Source: an uncultured Veillonella sp. (GTDB taxonomy: Bacteria; Bacillota; Negativicutes; Veillonellales; Veillonellaceae). Taken from it: a DNA stretch of 22,775 nt. The stretch is from positions 1-22,775 of the forward strand of contig UQVF01000027.1 in assembly GCA_900544365.1 (NCBI GenBank). The letters are read 5' to 3'. The notes under the pieces were generated by a model that was not told the origin of the DNA, searched no databases, and worked only from the letters and a program-made list of their open reading frames with translations. Positions 21,301-22,775 of the stretch are shown piece by piece. Numbering within the stretch: the stretch's first letter is position 1; every line of letters begins with the position of its first letter. Both the position numbers and the translations under genes were made by a program.

Positions 21301-22775
21301 TGGTGTATCTACTTTCAGTAGCGGAACCACTGGAGATAAAACGGTAACTATCAATGGTAAAGAAGGTAAAGTTGTTGTTGGCAATGATGGAAAACCTATT
21401 ACCATTGACGGAAGTGCAGGTCATGTTACGGGCTTACAAAATACAACTTGGGATGTCACAAATCCTGTCTACGTAAGTGGCCGTGCTGCAACAGAAGATC
21501 AGTTGAAAGCGCTTACTACAGAGTTGAATAAAAAATCTAGTACGGATTATCGATTAGTTCCAAATCCAGATACTGATGATCATGCATATACGGTGGATAA
21601 TGCTGGTGAGATTAATCTAACGGTACAAGATGCAAATGGTACGTTAAAGGATACTGTTACTTTGAAAGACGTTGCATCTAAAAAGGCGTTGGATGCATTA
21701 GTAGGACGTAGTATTACGTTAGGTGGGGATAATAACTCTGCTACTGATAAACAAACATTAGCTAATGATGTGAAATTCAACATCACAGGTGATACTAACT
21801 ACATTACAACTGAGGCTAAGGGCGCTGATGTAAAACTTACATTCAATGATGCTGGATTGGCGAAAAAAGCTGATGAATGGAAACTGGCTGCGAATGGCAC
21901 TGTGGTAGAGCCCGCTAATAAACAAGTTAACCTTGTGAATGGCGATAATATCAACATTACGAGCGAAGCTAATGGAACTGTAAAAGTAAGTGCTACGGGA
22001 TTAGCAAAAGAAGACTTGTCCAACATCACAGGTGCAGGTAAAAAAGTTATCACTGATCTTACGGAAGTCACAGCTGGTAAAAACATTACTGTAAATCCAA
22101 CAACAGATACGACAACAGGTAAAAAGACTTATGAGGTTGTGGCGAAAGACCAAGTAGAATCTGTTGTGAAAGCAACATTGACTGATGCAACTGATGAAAA
22201 TATTGCCGAAGTAAGTCTAGTGTCTGGAGCGCAAGATGCTGCGAATACAAAATATGGTGTAGCCGTATCTAAAAAAGCAGTAGAGAATATTGCTAAAGGC
22301 AAAGATATTTCTATCGCAAATAAAGAGTATGAAGTAACGGGCACTGAAGGTAAGGTTGAATTAACATACGTAGATGGTAATGGTAATACTGTTGTAGACC
22401 GTAAAGCAACAATTAAAGGTGTTGCGAAAAATGATTTATCCAACATTACCGATGCAGGTAAAAAAGTAATTACTGGCTTAGGTACAAAAATTGAAGCTGG
22501 CGAAGGTATTTCTGTTGGAACACCAACTACGGATCCTACAACAGGCCAAACTACATATACTATTTCTGCTGCTAAAACTAAATTAGTGGATGGTACCAAT
22601 ACAACTGTAGAAGGTAAAGGCACAGAAGCTGAACCATATAAAGTTAATGTAGCAGGTAATTTAGGTAACATTACATCCATTACGAATGAAACTGGATCAG
22701 GTAAAGTCACATTCGATAATAATGGTGTTGTGAAAGTAGATGGAGATCATCCAGTATCTATCGATGGCAAAGGAG
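15365..22775 (+). CDS. giant YadA-type trimeric autotransporter adhesin (3' end outside window)
   Basis: An open frame of 2470 codons runs from the ATG at 15365 (GGAGG 6 bases upstream) to the window edge. A long signal peptide (about 1-48) has a charged start, a hydrophobic core GAVIAFLITGGIGV and the likely cleavage site VHA. Collagen-binding-type YadA head repeats (AIG-x-NA..., SVALG) occur at about 138-255, 407-692 and 864-964. Coiled-coil segments lie between (about 256-336), with neck motifs such as GALDSDVVTVAQL (about 795-807) and DTDAVNVAQLKSL. From about 1197 the stalk is built of repeated modules. The C-terminal beta-barrel anchor is expected downstream. The protein should trimerise on the outer membrane as an adhesin. 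The frame was checked at several points and stays open. Confidence 0.93.
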   Translation, partial: MKSSQIFLECERFLKRALKDKGQYTKGAVIAFLITGGIGVSVPSTVHAVIPPALLGLAFEQAGRAKGDLYSTNTDEITKKILAKTPAQLGLTIQDLYSLFYHTPLATKSTDFYGTQKPGDPNSTPLNVNRGYVTYEGANVTGGENTFVLGSGAMALGGNSKAKGVGTIAIGSHATAAENPKGYENGKYIEGDGIHDNIAIGFNTESHGNYTVALGARANANAKGSNAIGFNTQAAGESSLAIGYNTFANTALGANNNLVSTINTMSNAVSKETRTLMKEYTDLVSDYVEHEKALKRYTDANNTAEANTEREYLEGQKRDIEAKEAALKARPDYSQLAKDGGATGNGTDLQNALNEKGGVSKLLDKTLNKGFDYNKPPSENKLNLSVKKENIGDTGTGDFKEVLKSNGANAIAIGNYTLANGDASIAQGVGAYTLGDASIAVGSMAHVEKSAAQSIAIGTGAQVHDENSIAMGVRTASYGAGDVAIGNRTTVLGDSSVGIGFNSTVLSDSGTAIGKSSRIDSASSRSVALGESANIGRGAKDSMALGFDSIVGNGAENSVAIGTHAKANARNSLSFGSNTESGLAAINSVTIGNYSTTNAENAVALGTGASVATGSNRGIGIGNGVKVNGQDTIAMGTGAKAVGTSSIVIGNGATVGKYDTNPTKQSGADKAVVIGESASALRNNSIVLGHNSNDTYEGYTWKLKPGVNAYDNLSPAEKYEFNADGSVVLEHKENAMDIPSYLPRDSKLGKTLAQMDKQGLGVVSVGGGKVEIINADGTKEMVSGLRRITNVAPGALDSDVVTVAQLRDWKAKDMHFLSIDNNRAENDGKNVTTEKTVENAGFKEDGITIERRSSNYENDQATGKWAMALGPFAKASGVTALGVGFGAGAYAEDSVSIGSASYAGGKNSVALGAVARAAKDAEDSVAIGYSSHALVNGATALGEYATAKVKDSVALGSNSLGDKSSRAGWNPEVNRRNKYEDDKHVEKLSGNTLTSTLAGVAVGGGQYEVDKTTHKIAAHTRQINYLAAGTDDTDAVNVAQLKSLNLKIAGNKTDDSGADVRVHDQTLTVQGDGTYLTSTANNNTITMDLTQSAKNTLNSVFITTFKGDNDGVVTPSKAAPQVEVTGSKANEKWGSGADRMETKNIGTYAAGNKVYIGMKADLQSRSFNTYKYNGETATTDAGPSISYNGINMNSKPITNLQAGQNPNDAVNKSQLDAITWNLGAKDANGNINRVAPSNDANKRVDLVGDGGISVTANGSTVTISGNKILDAMPVVYTDAAGNRVYKHTDGKYYTTENPPAGTKPVTDVQARLVNTAPGAGKTATTDATVFNNVKSVIEKQGVTGNTTAPTFTERLSVAATNNPNAAVNVKDLNSTAADLKNRELHITPLEYTPNAQGDVTLSYSDGNGSVVSNTTATIKGVATKSDLWNLAVNGTVVNPTDKKVNLVNGDNIAITKEANGSVKVSATGLAKQDLSNITNEGKKVITGLGTKVTAGKNITVTTTTDTTTGQKSYAIAATDQVESVTTAAAATGDENIATVSMVTGTDKSANARYGVGVSKKKVAEIAQNAVEVKAVDGSDNVTVTPDKTAAGKTVYKVAVDKTKLGDGTNTTVTGAGTTANPYTVNVKGDLNKITSITNEAGSGKVSFDPNGVSTFSSGTTGDKTVTINGKEGKVVVGNGGNPVTIDGSAGHVTGLQNKEWTVGTTTPVSGRAATEDQLKHVSDAVNNKADKTALWDLGVVATDGTSTKVTPQAVEGDNKRINLKGKGNVTVTADGNTITIEGENQNSIVVYTDAQGNRLYKRADGKFYKTKEPVAGERAVLANNVQSRLVNANGESTTSPTVLNNVKSAIQTQGVGPDNLSPTFLERLEAAAKPTNNPNAAVNVSDLKSVVDAGMKYGANISEAAGGANPVTNKLGSTVAIKGGATETEATNFDGGNVLTTVQQDEGNTTVNIKLKRDLGNIKSITNEAGSGKVSFDPNGVSTFSSGTTGDKTVTINGKEGKVVVGNDGKPITIDGSAGHVTGLQNTTWDVTNPVYVSGRAATEDQLKALTTELNKKSSTDYRLVPNPDTDDHAYTVDNAGEINLTVQDANGTLKDTVTLKDVASKKALDALVGRSITLGGDNNSATDKQTLANDVKFNITGDTNYITTEAKGADVKLTFNDAGLAKKADEWKLAANGTVVEPANKQVNLVNGDNINITSEANGTVKVSATGLAKEDLSNITGAGKKVITDLTEVTAGKNITVNPTTDTTTGKKTYEVVAKDQVESVVKATLTDATDENIAEVSLVSGAQDAANTKYGVAVSKKAVENIAKGKDISIANKEYEVTGTEGKVELTYVDGNGNTVVDRKATIKGVAKNDLSNITDAGKKVITGLGTKIEAGEGISVGTPTTDPTTGQTTYTISAAKTKLVDGTNTTVEGKGTEAEPYKVNVAGNLGNITSITNETGSGKVTFDNNGVVKVDGDHPVSIDGKG
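19184..19487 (+). repeat. stalk module A, copy 1
   Basis: Encodes a module starting VVYTDAAGNRVYKHTDGKYY and ending NNPNAAVNVKDLN. The matching copy is at 20729-21029. The proteins are clearly similar but the DNA has diverged. Confidence 0.75.
19694..19903 (+). repeat. stalk module B, copy 1
   Basis: Encodes VNLVNGDNIAITKEANGSVK and on to TTDTTTGQKSY. It recurs at 21926-22132, with one codon fewer, and in a more diverged form near 22423-22553. Confidence 0.75.
20270..20455 (+). repeat. 186-base near-identical repeat, copy 1
   Basis: Encodes ITNEAGSGKVSFDPNGVSTF through the GHVTGLQN block. It is nearly identical in DNA to 21257-21442, 987 bases downstream, with the same length of 186 bases. 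Confidence 0.85.
20729..21029 (+). repeat. stalk module A, copy 2
   Basis: Encodes VVYTDAQGNRLYKRADGKFY through NNPNAAVNVSDLKS, parallel to 19184-19487 about 1.5 kb upstream. Confidence 0.75.
21257..21442 (+). repeat. 186-base near-identical repeat, copy 2
   Basis: Same 186-base unit as 20270-20455, differing at only a few bases by eye. A weaker third start of the unit appears at the window's end (from about 22679). Confidence 0.85.
21926..22132 (+). repeat. stalk module B, copy 2
   Basis: Encodes VNLVNGDNINITSEANGTVK and on to TTDTTTGKKTY; the counterpart of 19694-19903. Confidence 0.75.

Noticed and set aside
16795..22710. Many minus-strand ORFs of 60-193 codons across the autotransporter region
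   Set aside because: They are antisense shadows of a continuous plus-strand frame with biased, repetitive codons; similar shadows recur at the repeated modules, and none has a credible SD or family motif.

Overview
The window looks like chromosomal DNA of a Veillonella-type Negativicute, a Firmicute with an outer membrane. Three things suggest this. It is fairly AT-rich with strong AGGAGG-type ribosome binding sites. It carries a very large YadA-type trimeric autotransporter, which needs an outer membrane. It also has a tandem pair of CobT homologues that match the ArsA/ArsB phenolic-cobamide enzymes known from Sporomusa and Veillonella. The genus is inference; the gene content is seen.

Layout. 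Positions 1-264 hold a possible small ORF and the terminator of a leftward amino-acid permease gene (265-1626). A rightward EF-G-like translation GTPase follows (1904-3973). The 705-base gap after it is not empty. It contains a nested palindromic element (3978-4173) and a candidate type I toxin-antitoxin locus (4182-4484): a 26-residue holin-like toxin, an SD-masking hairpin, 5'-3' mRNA pairing and a possible antisense RNA. Next come a YhcH-family protein and an EamA permease (4679-6063, stop and start overlapping), then an unknown 137-residue protein coupled to a MATE transporter (6270-8023). A RelBE-type pair with its own promoter and operator-like repeats lies at 8223-8719. It is followed by a 168-base nested palindrome (8733-8900) whose right arm supplies the -35 box of the arsA-arsB promoter (8982-11085).

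From 11130 there is a small MNT nucleotidyltransferase, apparently frameshifted at an A8 run, with a stub of a HEPN partner. Five tRNA genes follow (Gly-Asn-Lys-Glu-Val, 11815-12243) with a promoter and a UUCG terminator. Then come a single-pass membrane protein of unknown function (12438-13856) and a tightly coupled three-gene cassette DUF3791-DUF3990-DUF3791-like (13887-14808), a plausible ADP-ribosyltransferase-type toxin-antitoxin unit. After a gene-free 556 bases with two strong palindromes, the window ends inside the open frame of the trimeric autotransporter (15365 to the edge, 2470 codons without a stop).

The notable theme is four different small toxin-antitoxin-like loci within about 11 kb (type I, RelBE, MNT/HEPN, DUF3990), set between housekeeping, transport and cobamide genes. 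The best candidates for little-described biology are the type I locus at 4182-4484, the DUF3791/DUF3990 cassette and the two nested palindromic elements.
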